The position numbers and the translations under genes were made by a program. From the NCBI GenBank assembly GCA_013115125.1, contig JABANN010000031.1, forward strand, positions 1-64,000: DNA of 64,000 nucleotides, given 5' to 3'. Below are positions 47,323-63,317 of the stretch, in pieces. The notes below the pieces were generated by a model, which saw only the letters and a program-made list of their open reading frames with translations, was not told the origin of the DNA and ran no database searches. The first letter of the stretch is position 1; the number at the start of each line of letters is the position of its first letter. This stretch comes from Perkinsus olseni. Its lineage: Eukaryota > Perkinsozoa > Perkinsida.

Positions 47323-47671
47323 CATCACTGAATTACGATATATATCAGAACACAACATCCCCCATAAACAATATGAGCTTATCATGAACTCTCGATAGCT
47401 TCATTGTCTTGTCCCAATCTTGTTCTACATTGCATCCCCGGACGGGAAGCCCGGATAGCCACCGTAGTAGAGCTGTTGGTTCGGCGTTGCCATCGGCATC
47501 CAATGTGGATGCGGACTTGGACCTGCGGACGTAGAGAGCGTTGTCCAGCATGTGCTTGGTCGGGAGCCGGCCAAGCCTACCGAAGGGTGGTTGCGATGCT
47601 GTCCTGCTGACATGGGAATCTGTTGCTGACCTAAAATTCTCGAAGCGGTCACCGAAATATCGACATTCTCG

Positions 47672-48711
47672 CTACCGTTCCCTTTGCCCAGACAAATACA
47701 TGGCCACGAACTCGGCCTGAGCCTCGAGATTGGGTCGTGCCCGAATCAATTGGTGCAGTACTTCAGCACAGTCCTGCGAACCTGACCACGCAGGGTCTCG
47801 CTGCAAGGTTCTACGACCAACTCCCGCACTGGCAACCAGTTTGATGGCGAGCTGCACGTCGTTCTTGCTGAGTTTCCCCTCATCCAGCATCCGACCCAGC
47901 GAAGCGAACACAGTCGCTGGCACGACAAAGGACATGAAGGTTTGCGTCGATCTCGCGGGCTACCTCGGACGCTGGGCTCCTCTCGACGAGATTCCTCGAT
48001 ACCCGGTGGAGTTCCCCTCCCTCCTCCTATCAACATGCCATTGGCCGTTGGCATGCCTCTAGCTTCTGACATGAGAACTCTCGCCGAAACTTCAACCCGG
48101 TGATGCTACTCGGTAACGGGCCAGGAGTAGGGGTGAACCGCGGCAGTGTATGCAGGCCAGGCGCTCGAGGCAGGGCACTCGGTACACGGGAGGCTGAACA
48201 ACCACATCCCCTTCAGGGCCTTTGGGTCGGTCGATCACCACGAGCCGTTGAGCTAGGGTCTAGGTCAGGTCTCACCTTCTTCTCGCCTCAGGGGAGGGCT
48301 GCAACTCGCCGGAGGCGGCGAGGGATACTCAGACACACTCGTGTCGAACTGGATGTTGTAACCGCGATGACTGGACGGCGAGGGTTCACTCGGCTGCTGC
48401 TGATGAGCGAGCTTCCCTGCATCCTGCAACAGCTTGGGCGGTGCCGAATAAATACCCAGGGGTACGCAGGGAGTCGTGGCAGACTGAGATGGTCCACCTC
48501 ACTGCGGCACGAAGGAGGCTGCCGCTCTTACCAAGCGCGCTCCGACAACGGAATCCGCGTTATCAGTATTAAACCGAGTGTCATGCCCTTCGGTCGGAGA
48601 CTCGGGATGGCCTTCCGAGTCGCCACCGACTGTGCTGATCTCCTCCGGTATAAGGGCGGCTAGAGGCAGGCTCATAAGGCTCGAACCCAGCGGGAGAATC
48701 CACCATACCAA
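47672..48711 (-). CDS. Pro/Ser-rich hypothetical protein, several exons
   Basis: Minus-strand segments with coherent low-complexity coding sense: 48711-48499 (SVVGARLVRAAASFVPQ), then after a GTGAGG...GCAG intron QQQPSEPSPSSHRGYNIQ, later LPRFTPTPGPLPSSITG, then MPTANGMLIGGGRGTPPG from about 48054, and a helical C-terminus ASLGRMLDEGKLSKNDVQLAIK stopping at 47672. The C-terminal helix set is the only folded-looking part. The joins are partly uncertain and a frame slip near 47940 is likely. No family was recognised. Confidence 0.45.
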
Positions 48712-48953
48712 CTTCTGACTTACTCAACGCAAGTGAGGCATACTCCTCATGTCCCGATGCATAATGTATTTATTTATGTACCAGGCTGATGATGATGAGG
48801 CATGCATGATCTTTTCAATGCTTCACTTACGAACGTCAAGCACACCGACACGGCCGACAACGACCGCAATGAAGTGTGACAGGTAGCAGCAGCCAAAGGA
48901 CAAAGGCAAGCTGGAGAGTCGTTGAATGCGAGTCAAAGCTAGAGCCAGCAGCG

Positions 48954-53161
<4,208 letters not shown>

Positions 53162-54237
53162 GGTCAATGTAGCAAACAGTCAATCCCTGATTCGACGTGC
53201 AGTCTATGGCTGACAACCCTTATGAACTCGCTTCACACACTCCCTTAACAAGGCACATTCACTGCCATGCGAGGTGGACCACCACTATCGCGTGCAATCC
53301 TATCCATGATGAACTTAGTGCAACAAAAACGCGGGAGAGAGCGGGGCCTCGTACGAAGAGAATGTGAGTCACAAAACTGTAGTTTGGCATTCTCAAGGGC
53401 TCCGCGGAACATTGACGTACACTATGTGGCCCATGCTGACCGTAAGGCTGTTATGATCTCGCAACTGCCCAGCCTTCTCCAGAGGTGCCGCCGCTGTGCC
53501 ACATCCGCTGATGTGCCACCTTTCGTAAACAGAAACGCACCGTTAAGAGATGGCAATGTACTTTCGCTGACGTGTCATCCTTTCATTGACGAAAGGATCT
53601 TTCGCTGATCCTTCGTGTGCGCGTGTTTATGGTCCCAGGTTCGAGTCCCACGTGCGTCAAATTTCTTACGGATTTCCTCGCGTGGACGGCTCTGTGAAGA
53701 CACATTTCACAGTTCGCATTCTTTCGTAAATTTCTCCCTTTCTCCAGCAGATCCAGGCCTCTCAGGATGGCTTCTGCTTTCCCCTTCCTTTAGATTCAGT
53801 ACTCCCAGGTTCCCGACCGCAGTCGCACGCGCGTAGAAGCTAGTGGAGTCTCTTACTCCGTAGGTTGCGCAGAATTCATATGCTTCGATTTGTGAAGTCT
53901 CCACTTTGTCGGCAAGTGATTTGTGGCCGGATACCGTGCAAGCCCTTTCGTATGCAGCTGAAGGGTATCGAGGTGAACATGTCCCACTACATGCGACACG
54001 CGTGGACGGTGAAAGCTGGAAGCATCGGGTTCTCCATTGATCGCCTGCTGCTGAAGTCCCTGCTCCGATTACCTGAGTGCGCTTCGTGCGTGACCTGGCT
54101 GGGAGCACGCAGCTTTAAAATCGAGACAGGGTCAAGCAGCGCATTGACGCATGAACGTGACGTGGGGGAGCACGATCCCCCCGGCACCAGTCCTGAAAAG
54201 ATAAAGGTTCGCCTTTGTCTCAGTTGAAAACTCCTAT
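53162..54237. other. Intergenic; no supported gene
   Basis: Open frames here are short or lack coding sense. Near 53561-53610 there is an imperfect hairpin (GAAAGGATC / GATCCTTCG), and at 53638-53655 a B-box-like GGTTCGAGTCCC without a foldable tRNA around it. The region probably holds the AMPK promoter. Confidence 0.45.
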
Positions 54238-54582
54238 GAGGGAACGCCTTTTTCGTAGATTCGGGGCTCGCACAACGGGATAGGGACAGAGTGTCCCAAT
54301 TGGCTAGTAACTAGGGAATAGAGATTCCAGTTATTCTGGTGTGCTGTCGTCAATCGGCATTTTGGTGTTGTACTGCTTCCTTGCGGTGACGCGTGGGTCG
54401 CGCCGACAAAACGATCAGTTTTTGAGATCCCACCTCGCCCACGACGAGTAAACCCTGGTTTCGAGGAGCCTCGCTTACTTTACTCGAGCATGACTTAGAC
54501 ACTGGTGTTAGTCAATGCGGATTGTCCGCAGTTATGGCTGCTGTCCCAGATTCTCACGGCAGCTGAGTTTCTCTACCCCTCA
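54238..54582 (+). repeat. Dispersed repeat, copy A (direct)
   Basis: A structured sequence repeated in the same orientation at 60790-61165. Identical blocks include 25 nt at 54274-54298 (equals 60830-60854; contains the hairpin GGGACA-GAG-TGTCCC) and 20 nt at 54382-54401 (equals 60945-60964; hairpin CGGTG...CACCG in copy B). Similarity continues to CAGATTCTCA with the following CTGAGTTT at 54547-54570. No open frame is conserved between copies, so it is probably a non-coding or SINE-like repeat. Confidence 0.75.
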
Positions 54583-55288
54583 CGTCCCCGAAGTCAGAGG
54601 TTTTCATCAAGAAACCTGAGCCTTCCCCGCCGATGATATTCTCATTAGTGCGCAGTGGATAAGCGCCTATCAAACATCCGGGCAAGAATCTCTCTCACAT
54701 ACGAAGTGGCCCAACGACTCGGCAACGACCAGAAGAAAGACAGGCTGACCACCATGCATCACGGGAGTCAGTAGCAATGCAATTTGAGTTTCGTAAGCCT
54801 CTCAGACGAATTTCGTTAAGCATTTGAGCATTGAACCCTACTATTGAGAGATGTTGCGTGACGGTAGTTATTGAATCGATGCTTCCATAGCCACATTCCC
54901 GGTTCTTGGAACATCCAAGTTGTAAGGCTCCACGGAACTGGCGTGCGTCGCGGGGGGTGCTCCAGCTTCCAGCCAAAACTTTTCGCGTACTCCGCCGCTT
55001 GTTGAGGGGCACACTCCTCATAGCTGCTATGCAATTCTCGTGGCCACACTCTGACCGGCATTCCGATCATCGTAGTGATTTTGGCGGTGGACGATGTCAA
55101 CTGCGACTCTTTCTACTCCTAGCGAGCAACCCCTTGCAGACTTGCACGAAGTGAGCCACGGGGCTCGCAGGTCGATCGCAGCAGTCGCTGTGGTTGAACC
55201 GCAGGCACCGCATTTCCATCGGTGATTACGAATTTCGATTCAGAATAATTGTGAAACTCCCCTCCGGCGTCAAGGGTCGCACTTGCAG

Positions 55289-58200
55289 GTCCTCGAGGAT
55301 GATGAGGAGTCCAAAAAGTTCCTCGGCGATCCTATTTGGTGGAGGTGTGTCGATCAAATTGATAGGCGGAGAATACTCAACCCAAAAAGCGCAGAATACA
55401 AGAACTTACGGATCATGTTCTCCGAGGTCACCTTCTACATATTCTTTGTAAGTAGCCAGCGACAAATGAGCAAGCCTTGGAACGACGTAAATGAGCGCGA
55501 TTGGTAGCTCGACTTGGAGCGCTAAGGGGCTGCGTTGGGTTAAGGAAGCCCTTGGATGAATTATTTTCCCTTGCTTTAGCTCATCGTTCTGACCATGTTG
55601 GTGCACACCTCCGAAGGCCCGCTGGAACACCAGACGAGAGAGCATCAACTGAGGTACATCGCACAGAAGAGTCAGTACCGTAGGCAGCTAGGTCACCCAA
55701 TTATTTTTTCCGGCCGGCTCGAGAGGAATGGTCGCAAGAGAATAGCGTTTCCTTGGAGTTCACGGCTTCGCCAGCGCGAGAACTCCCGAGCTCGATAAAA
55801 CCGATTTCACTGGTAGATCAGCAGTACATCGAGTGCTCACGACGTAAGGTACTGGGCTTCATGTTCCAAAGGAGCTACGAAGTGCGGCCTACGTAGCGTG
55901 AGAGACGTGCGCACCTTCTGGTCGTGGATGGTGGACGATCTGGTACACATCCCCTCGCGATACAACACCCTCCAGAAGGACAGATGAATCAATGCTTCGT
56001 GCCGCTCAGATTCAGCTTTCGGAAGTTCAGCCTCTTGAGAAACACGCTCCAGCTTTCATGATGAACGGTCAAGCTGAGGATGTGACCCGAGCCGAGAACG
56101 TAAGCGTGTCGGCGTATCGGGGCTCCTTCCGATCCCTCTCGTGAGTTCATACAGTTAGACGGATGATCAGCGAATGTGTTGAATCGAGACGCTTGGCTAC
56201 GGTCAGATTCGAAGCATGCAAACGAGCTTCCCCTCCAACGATTTCACGGTCAATCACCACGCAGCTGTGCTCTCTGACCCTTCCGCGTTCACCATCATCC
56301 TGGGTAGAATCCACGGTGAAGGGGGTGGACAACTTCCCCTTCCACATTCCCAGGCCCCATTCGCGTCAGACAACTCCGTGTTGACAAGAATAAAGGATGT
56401 GAAGTCTCCAAATTATACCGGTACCGGTGCCGGTGTGAACCGCTTGTGGAGTGATCTCTCAGCGATCTGCCTTAGAGGAACTACGAGGAGTGCCGCGTCC
56501 TTCAGGCAACTCATCTCCAACTGCTACAGCAAGTTCACCGAGGGACACAGCGAAAGCAGGGAATTCTTTGGTTCATCGCAGACCCCATCGTACGGTGCTT
56601 CGCAGCGGCCACTACCGCACGCACGTCTGGAAGGTACTTAGTACCCGCCTTTGAATGGGCCGATTCCTCCCAGACGGGCGGAGCCGGTATCACGAGCGGC
56701 GGCATCCTGGCTTTAAACACAGCTAGCGGTGCGAGGTGATTCAAATCAGGCACACTCGTTGTCCTCAGCTCTTAAGGTCTGTTGCAGTTACCCGGGCAGC
56801 GGTTTCTTCTTCGACCTGCCACATAACAGCAGCAGCGCAAGAAGCATGCTCCTGGATCTCCAGGTTTGAAGAGAACGAGTCATTCCCGTTCACTGACTGC
56901 AGCTCTCTCGCCCAGGAGTCCTACTGGATCGATGCCGCGACCAGAGCCATCGTTGTAGAGATCCCGACGTTGAGCCCCAATACGCGTGTTGTAACCACAA
57001 CGCGAATACTCTTCGAGTTCAACCCGACCGGTAGGAGACCGTCCTTGTTAATAGCAGCACTTTCCTTACATTAGTGATAATGATACAGTTGCTCGTTCCT
57101 GCCTCAGTCACGGCTGGTGATTGAAGGAAAGGCGCTCCCGTAGGTACAGTGACGGTCTCAGAGAGGGTGTCGTCATTCCCTGTGCATGCTCTCTCGATCT
57201 CTGCTGGCCATAGCGAGGAGGCAGCGGCCCTTCTACTACAAGTGGGCTGTCCTCTCACCATACAACACTCGCACTCCTCGACAGATCCTCACCCTTCTTG
57301 TGCTCGCCATCTCAGCAACGTGGATAGTGTGGCAAATCAAACGGCTTGGAGTAGCTCGGGTGAGTTCGTCACAGCGGCTGACTCCCTTCTTCCCAACTTC
57401 TCGGTGCCGACAGATCGCCCCTGCGGTGAACGCCTCATCACTCCTTTCAGTATTTCGCCTACGGCTGGAATGTTGTGGACGTTGTCATCACACTGCTCTT
57501 GACGTGCTATCTAGCTTACAAGATCCAGGTCATAGAAGACCTGTCCAACCTCCTCACCCCTGCTGATGCTCTCGCGTAGACTTATGTCGGAGTCGCGAGT
57601 GCCGAGGCTCTGAGCAGCGAGAAAATCGGTCATCCCGATTACTTCCCGCCCTTGGCGGCAAAAGCTGGTGTCCCGCTGGAAAAGGCGGCCACCATTCTGA
57701 GGTGAGCCCGGGAGGTGTGAAGCGCAACATAGACAGTCCGGGTGTGGCGGCCGCGTGCCCTCTGCCAAAACTCGTCCCCTCATCGCTCAGTTGCATCTGT
57801 CTCTTGGCATGGATGAAGCTCTACAAGTACCTCGCGCTGTGGTCGCCTCTCCGCATGCTCGTTCAGGTGGATTGCCATTGCCACGACCTCGCCCAGTTTT
57901 GTTGTTGCTGCAGATCCTTCTACGCAGTACCCGTCAACTCCTAGTCTTCGGAGCCCTCCTAGTGATTGTTGTCTTCACTGGTTTCTCCTTCGCGTTCTAT
58001 GCTGGCCTTGGAAGTGTTGCCCCGGAGTACTCCAACATCACTCACGCTTTCGCCACGGCGGTCTTCTCGTTGATGATGAGCGTGAGTTCGCCTTACCTTC
58101 CCGACTGCGCTGCGCTCATCGCAGCCGTCAGTAAATGGCGGATGTCGTCTGGGGGGGGGGGGCAGTCTTGAAGGCCCGACGTCCGCAGAACACCTCCTCC

Positions 58201-60363
58201 GCTACACATATATGTTCTCGTGAACTTCTCGTCATCTTCTTGTCTATGAAAGTTTGCGCGCAGAGTCTCCGATAGAAAGGGACAGATTGGGTGGCAGTAG
58301 GAGTTTCATGACCGATCTCGCCTCGCTCGATGGCTCGATGGTCCTTACGCTGTAGCTCTCCTCTCTCAGCTTCGTATCGACCCGAAACTGTACCTTCCCG
58401 GCAACGACACCGTTGGAGCCCTCCTCACCGTATGCTATGTCCTTCTGGTCTACTTCGTCACTGTGCCAATGTTCACCGCCATTGTACTCAACGCTTTCTA
58501 CCACGACCGAGGTTGCGAAGAGAAAGCCGACAGTGTCAGTTCCTGTCCTGCTCCAAGCGGTGCGGCTGAACCCAAATTCCTCGAAGTGAGTCCTTCCTGG
58601 GGAAATATTTCCGACTGATGGGCATCGGAACTAGTCGACCCGATTCGCACAGCCTTTCAGCTTCCCTGTGAATCAAGCTATACCCCTCTGATTCGACCCT
58701 CTCAGGGTAATTCCCGAAGATGGAGACACTCGCTCGGGAACTTGTGGTCCATGGAGAAGGATGTCGAGCGACGCAATCCTATGGCTGTCTTCCTGTAGGG
58801 GCACTTGAACTTAGCTGAGCTCGTCGCGACGGGCAGCATACCGATCCGAATCTCTTCCATTCTCGCTCCTCTGCGAGGTACACATTGTACAAGTCATTGA
58901 GAGGCACATCAGTCGACTTCCATCATGATGAGGACTTTGGTCTCCCCGAGGAACAAGATATCCAATTGAAGCTGCTGCCCGGGTAGCTGATAACGAAATT
59001 GTGATGAATTATTATCATTGATCTAAGCTTGAGCTTGAGCCTGGCAGAGTTCGCGCTCATCTACCATGCCGTCTATCATGATAGCATCTCTTTCTCTCAG
59101 TATCGTCGCTCAGCGGTGGTTCGAGCGCAAGCGTCGCCTGTCGTACCTGGTCGATAAGAACCTCCGCAGAGAAAGTCATAGAGTAGGCGGCGTTGCTCTC
59201 TCGCGGCTCCTATGGTGCCTACTGCTCGTTGTTGCCGATAGGATTCGACTGACGACTCTCGTGCGACATCGGCGGGGACGGGGTCTCGAGACAGCTCCGT
59301 GAAGGAAATCGGCGTGGTTACCAAGGTACGCGAAGTACAAATGACCGGTCATCCGGTGTGGCCTTCTTCCGGCTGCGGCCGGGCCATGGCGGCATGATTG
59401 CTGCTTTGTATCTCAGCTTCTCGAGAGGACAAGAGAGGCGCTCCACCTACCCTCCGCGACTGAGTTTCAACCCGAGCTGCCGAGCCAGGTCTCAGAGAAT
59501 AGCGACGCCCGCGGACCCAACCCGACGGATTTGTAGGCCGCTCGCCATCAGCGCGCACGACGGCCGAGGCGGAATTCTACGAGGCCTGAGACCTCACATC
59601 TCCTCTCAGATACCTCCTCGACAAGAGTGCTGTAGAGCGGACCACAGTCAGCCGGACCCAATTGCAGCGTTTAATGGAGGAAGATCGAGCATTGCCATTG
59701 CTTCTTGGAACTACACGAGCCATTGACGTTATCAGAAGGTGTCCACATCTCCATAGGAGACCTGTTGAGCGCCGCAGCGATGCAACGGTCGCAGGTTCAA
59801 GTTCCCCGACGACAACCCGGAGATTTCTCATCCGGTCGATAAGGGTCCGGGGCCAGTCGCACAGTTACAAGAAGATTGGTATCGTAAACTAGACCGCCTC
59901 GAGAAAACGGGGCTCGGAGTGGAAACAAGAGAAGTAAGCGACGGTCGGTCAACAGTGCCATCTGTTGTTTCTATCGGGATTTCAGAACCCGTTCTGCCGC
60001 CAGCTGATGACGGAACTCGACAGGGCGATCGATCAAATGCATAATGTGTGGCGCAACGACCTCCGCTCTCTCTTGGAGGTCGTTGGCAACCTCGCCGAGG
60101 AGCTGCTTGAATTGATCAAAAGCTTAGATACTGCTAAGGTGAGATCTCTGTTTCTGTGTTGACTCGTGCATCACTCGCTTCTTCATGGACGTTGTCGAGA
60201 TCATCTTCTGTGAGAAGGAAAACGCAGTGCGAGGAGATTCTCCTGACAGGGTTTTCTTCAGGCAAACTATATTCTGATGCTTGATAACGACGCCGAGCAT
60301 GCCTTGGCACAACTGCGTCGGAAGAGCACAGACTCAGTAAACAGCAGCGATGATCATCAATAG
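55289..60363 (+). CDS. Polycystin-2-like (TRPP) cation channel
   Basis: Multi-exon channel. Exon 55289-55447 (DRRRIL... to FYIFF) and the exon from 55581 (LIVLTMLVHTSEGPL) span S1. The extracellular TOP domain carries CYSKFTEGHSESREFFGSS, YPGSGFFFDLPHN and, after an intron near 56866, WIDAATRAIVVEIPTLSP and TRILFEFNPT. S2 is ILTLLVLAISATWIVW; S3 is YGWNVVDVVITLLLTCYLAY; S4-S5 linker LLAWMKLYKYLALWSPL; S5 LLVFGALLVIVVFTGFSFAFYAGLG with a pore region HAFATAVFSLMMS; S6 VCYVLLVYFVTVPMFTAIVLNAFYHD. C-terminal helices (MTELDRAIDQMHNVW, ELLELIKSL) end at stop 60361-60363. In ciliated cells such channels act in flagellar sensing. An in-frame TAG lies at 57577. 5' exons before 55289 were not fixed. 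Confidence 0.9.
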
Positions 60364-60789
60364 TGACAATCGTGGCATGTGAGATTATATACCGTGCTTC
60401 CACCATGGAGGTGTTGAGTAATTCAACAGCGATCCTGGGGTGGAGTAGAAGTATGAGGCGACAGGTGCGGGTCACCCGCAGGTGGCGCAGTCACAGCACA
60501 AATAGGGTGGACCGACTGGGTGTGATTGAAGCTGCTTTTTGAAGCGGCAATATCACTTCTAACGGGGCATGATCATGCCGCATGATTCGTGCGTATGTTG
60601 TGCCCGTGCAAATGCCTTGATGCTGAAAAGTGACTTCCGCATTCTCACGTCAAGGTGATCAGTTCGTAGTACTGAGTGAGCCCCTTCCCCCGCAGAGCCT
60701 CATGATGGAGTGTCATACAATCAGAATCTTCATACAATCGAAAAATTTCTCCCAAGATAATGTTGCAGTTGTTGCGCTTGAACGCCCTC

Positions 60790-61165
60790 TAGGAGGGGAA
60801 CGTCTTTCTCACAAACTCAGCGCCCGCCCAACGGGATAGGGACAGAGTGTCCCAAACAGCTAGCTACTAGCGTAAGGCAGGATATGCTCTTCCATGCTCT
60901 AGCGTTTGGCCGTAAATCGGCAGTTCGGTGTCGTGTAGCTTCCCTGCGGTGACGCGTGGGTCGCACCGACGAGCTGATCAGATTTTCGCGAGCCCACTTC
61001 ACCACGCACGCATAAACCGAGGTTTCGCAATCGAAACGTCATGATGCTCAGAGATAGCACAGGGGTTTTCAGGTGCCAACGTGGCCCTCCAGTTATCGCG
61101 GCGCATTGTGTGCCGTTACTGCCGCCATCTCAGATTCTCAAGTCAGCCGAGTTTTGCTACCTCCT
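60790..61165 (+). repeat. Dispersed repeat, copy B (direct)
   Basis: Second copy of the 54238-54582 repeat, same orientation, about 6.55 kb away, with small indels (block spacing 115 nt here against 108 nt in copy A). The two copies flank the polycystin gene. Both carry the GGGACAGAGTGTCCC hairpin. Confidence 0.75.
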
Positions 61166-61629
61166 TCGGAAAAGAGTAGGTTCTTTGGGAAGTAGAGATT
61201 TTGTCAAGAAGGGACAGGCGGGAAGGCGAGCCGAGCTGGCCCCTCATCCCAGTCAAATGCACCCGGATGGATGCCGAGGATCATAGCGGAGCATCTACTC
61301 GGGTATTCTCAGATGCGGGCTCTCTTCCTCGGATGGCGAATTTCTAACGTTGAGATAATCACGAACGGGAAAGATTGACGGCCACTTGCCGTCACCCCTG
61401 TGTACATGCGTGCTATGTCTTTCTTCAGCGTACGCATGCACGAGCCAATCGTGTGTCGCACAGCAGTAGCTGGATTCACGTTGTCCTTGCCTAAATCACT
61501 ATATGAAAGGGAGTCAGGACCCGATTACATCTCCCGCTGGTCCTCACAGGCGTATTCGCATGAGGAGCGCGAAATGAGTGACATCCGTCTGCCGGTGATC
61601 GCAGTGTCACCTAAGTCACGATGGGTTTC

Positions 61630-61680
61630 TGTACAGCTGAGATTCTCAGCTGTACACGAATTTCTCAGCCTGAGAAATTC
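61630..61680. repeat. Double perfect hairpin with shared core
   Basis: Hairpin A: arms 61630-61642 and 61644-61656 (13 bp, centre 61643). Hairpin B: arms 61658-61668 and 61670-61680 (11 bp, centre 61669). They are separated by a single base and share the core CTGAGA/TCTCAG, giving alternating direct and inverted copies of one short motif. The layout parallels 1423-1479. Confidence 0.85.
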
Positions 61681-61754
61681 AACCCGCGAAGCTCTCAGCC
61701 AGAACATAGCGCACTTGCCGATTCGACTATCAGGCAAAACTTCATTGTACAAAC

Positions 61755-61970
61755 ATGAGGTTCTTCTTCCTTGTGACAATCCTACTTGTCATCGCCGCCA
61801 TCGTTGTTGGTCAAGGCGGCGGCGACAGTAACGATGGCCAGGACGGTCCAGATGGCCGCAACGGTCGGGGCCCAAATGGTGGTCGTGGTGGCCAGGGTGG
61901 GCGTGGTGGCCGTGGTGGAAGTGGTGGTAACGGTGGTGCCGGTGGTAATGGCGGTAATGACGGGCGCTAA
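61755..61970 (+). CDS. Small secreted Gly/Asn/Arg-rich protein
   Basis: 71 residues from ATG 61755. MRFFFLVTILLVIAAIVVGQ is a clear signal peptide. The mature part is almost entirely short repeats of GGNGG, GGRGG and GQDG type, without Cys. Gly-rich secreted peptides can be wall, matrix or antimicrobial components; the sequence does not decide. The frame ends GNDGR-stop. The GGY/GGN codon repetition makes length polymorphism likely. Confidence 0.7.
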   Translation: MRFFFLVTILLVIAAIVVGQGGGDSNDGQDGPDGRNGRGPNGGRGGQGGRGGRGGSGGNGGAGGNGGNDGR

Positions 61971-63136
61971 TCCTTTTGAAGAGACCCGGCGGAGAGATGG
62001 ACGACTGCCTCTTGCCCGAATACGTGCCGGTTATGCATAATATTATCGTGACACAGAACAGGATATTATCCTGCATCATCGTGGAACACAGGACATATTA
62101 CGCAGCTGGTGATATCGACGACCTGCCTCAGGGCGCGGGAGTACTTGATATAGTGATGCCTAGTTCGTCTCTCCGAAAGCCGTCCAGTTGATTTCTTCAT
62201 CATTCTTATTTCACAGCAGTATATTCGAGTACGATTCATCGTCTCAACTCAGTCTGTACTCACTCTTGCGTTGATACACCTTGTATCATACACGTCCGAG
62301 ACTCCCGGAAGGAGGGTGGCCCGCAGCAAGCTCACGATGAGGTTGCATTCGCCACAGCATTCTCAAGCGGAATTTTCAATGCGACTCTGCAACAGAAAGC
62401 ACGCGAGGCGCCCTGTTACAGCGTCGGGAACCCGGTTCCCATAGTTTCAGAGTATCCGACGGTGTACCTCGGAAGCCGTTTTCGGCTCTGACTCCTTCTG
62501 ATGTGCTCGCTTTGAGGTCCCATCCAGAGAGTGATACACAACTTCCTTAGCGGCACTCATCGGAACTGAGGAGACTCAAGAAAACGTTTCGCTCTTATTG
62601 CATCGTCCGAGACGATGCATAAATTAAATCGTGGTCGCAGAAACAATCTAAAAACATTTTTGACGATGAGGAGTGAGGGCTGGCCTGCGAAACTCACATC
62701 AATCGAAAGTTCTGCAAACTTCTAATATATTGAGTCTAGTCTCGCTCTAGTAATCAAACTTCGAATGGATTTGATTGAGTGTGGACTTTTTTGATCGGGA
62801 TGTATCGAGGTCCCGGATGACGTATCCTTCCATTCTTATAGAACTGACATAACGGCCACGACCAGGCCGATGAAAATCGTAATAGAACTTCCTCGGCTGC
62901 CGTTAAACTCCACACCTTTTCTCTTGTCCTTGATACTCTTGTTACCCTGCCGACAGGAAATAATGGAGAATCCAAAGTGATAGAAGATATATGATCTGAA
63001 GCGCTCATCTCGTGATCGTCCCTCAGTATAGTAATATCCGCTTGTGTTTGTTATACTCCCAGGTTCAGAGCTCAGGTAAGTTGTCGGAGCTTAGTTGTGT
63101 TCAGGTCATGGTAAAACCATACTAACTAAAAGACAC
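61971..63136. other. Intergenic, with two short hairpins
   Basis: No coding exon is supported. Perfect inverted repeats: 62426-62440 (7-bp arms, 1-nt centre) and 62599-62619 (9-bp arms, 3-nt centre CGA). Sequence around 62620-62760 is AT-rich. Confidence 0.45.
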
Positions 63137-63310
63137 ATGCCTGTGAACTTACTACGAGAGGTGACGGAAGAAGACCTCGCTATCCTCAGCAAAACTCGTG
63201 AAAATAGGCTCTTGGAATCCGCAGGGCCTGCGGCGCAGGCTACACATTCGTCATTCACTCTCAGTGAATCACTGAGAATCCCTCTACATGACAGCTTATC
63301 TTCTTCATAG
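63137..63310 (+). CDS. Hypothetical short open frame
   Basis: ATG 63137 opens 57 codons reading MPVNLLREVTEEDLAILSKT and a Ser/Leu-rich end. The first half looks like a genuine helix; the second half overlaps two palindromes (63219-63233 with 7-bp arms, 63259-63277 with 9-bp arms), which may have been inserted into an older frame. It could be a leftover exon rather than a gene. It ends 8 nt before the TTLL start codon. Confidence 0.3.
   Translation: MPVNLLREVTEEDLAILSKTRENRLLESAGPAAQATHSSFTLSESLRIPLHDSLSSS
63219..63277. repeat. Two perfect 1-nt-centre palindromes
   Basis: Arms 63219-63225/63227-63233 (CCGCAGG/CCTGCGG), with a further 6-bp arm pair using the following CGCAGG, and arms 63259-63267/63269-63277 (TCTCAGTGA/TCACTGAGA). 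The second is preceded by TTCACT, so the order TCACT, AGTGA, TCACT is again direct-inverted-direct. Confidence 0.75.
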
Positions 63311-63317
63311 TGCTTCA

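Noticed and set aside
48100-48663. Plus-strand open frame of 187 codons
   Set aside because: Arg/Gly-rich composition without motif; the opposite strand reads as spliced Pro/Ser-rich coding sequence.
53630-53660. B-box-like GGTTCGAGTCCC suggesting a tRNA
   Set aside because: The T stem does not pair beyond two bases, and no acceptor, D or anticodon arm can be folded upstream.
54640-54715. A-box-like TAGTGCGCAGTGGATAAGCGC resembling a tRNA D-arm
   Set aside because: The D stem pairs, but no anticodon stem or T arm follows.
54695-55100. Minus-strand frame reading ELHSSYEECAPQQAAEYAKSF
   Set aside because: It looks partly coherent, but has no supporting splice structure or family and overlaps the region just upstream of the polycystin exons; left unannotated.
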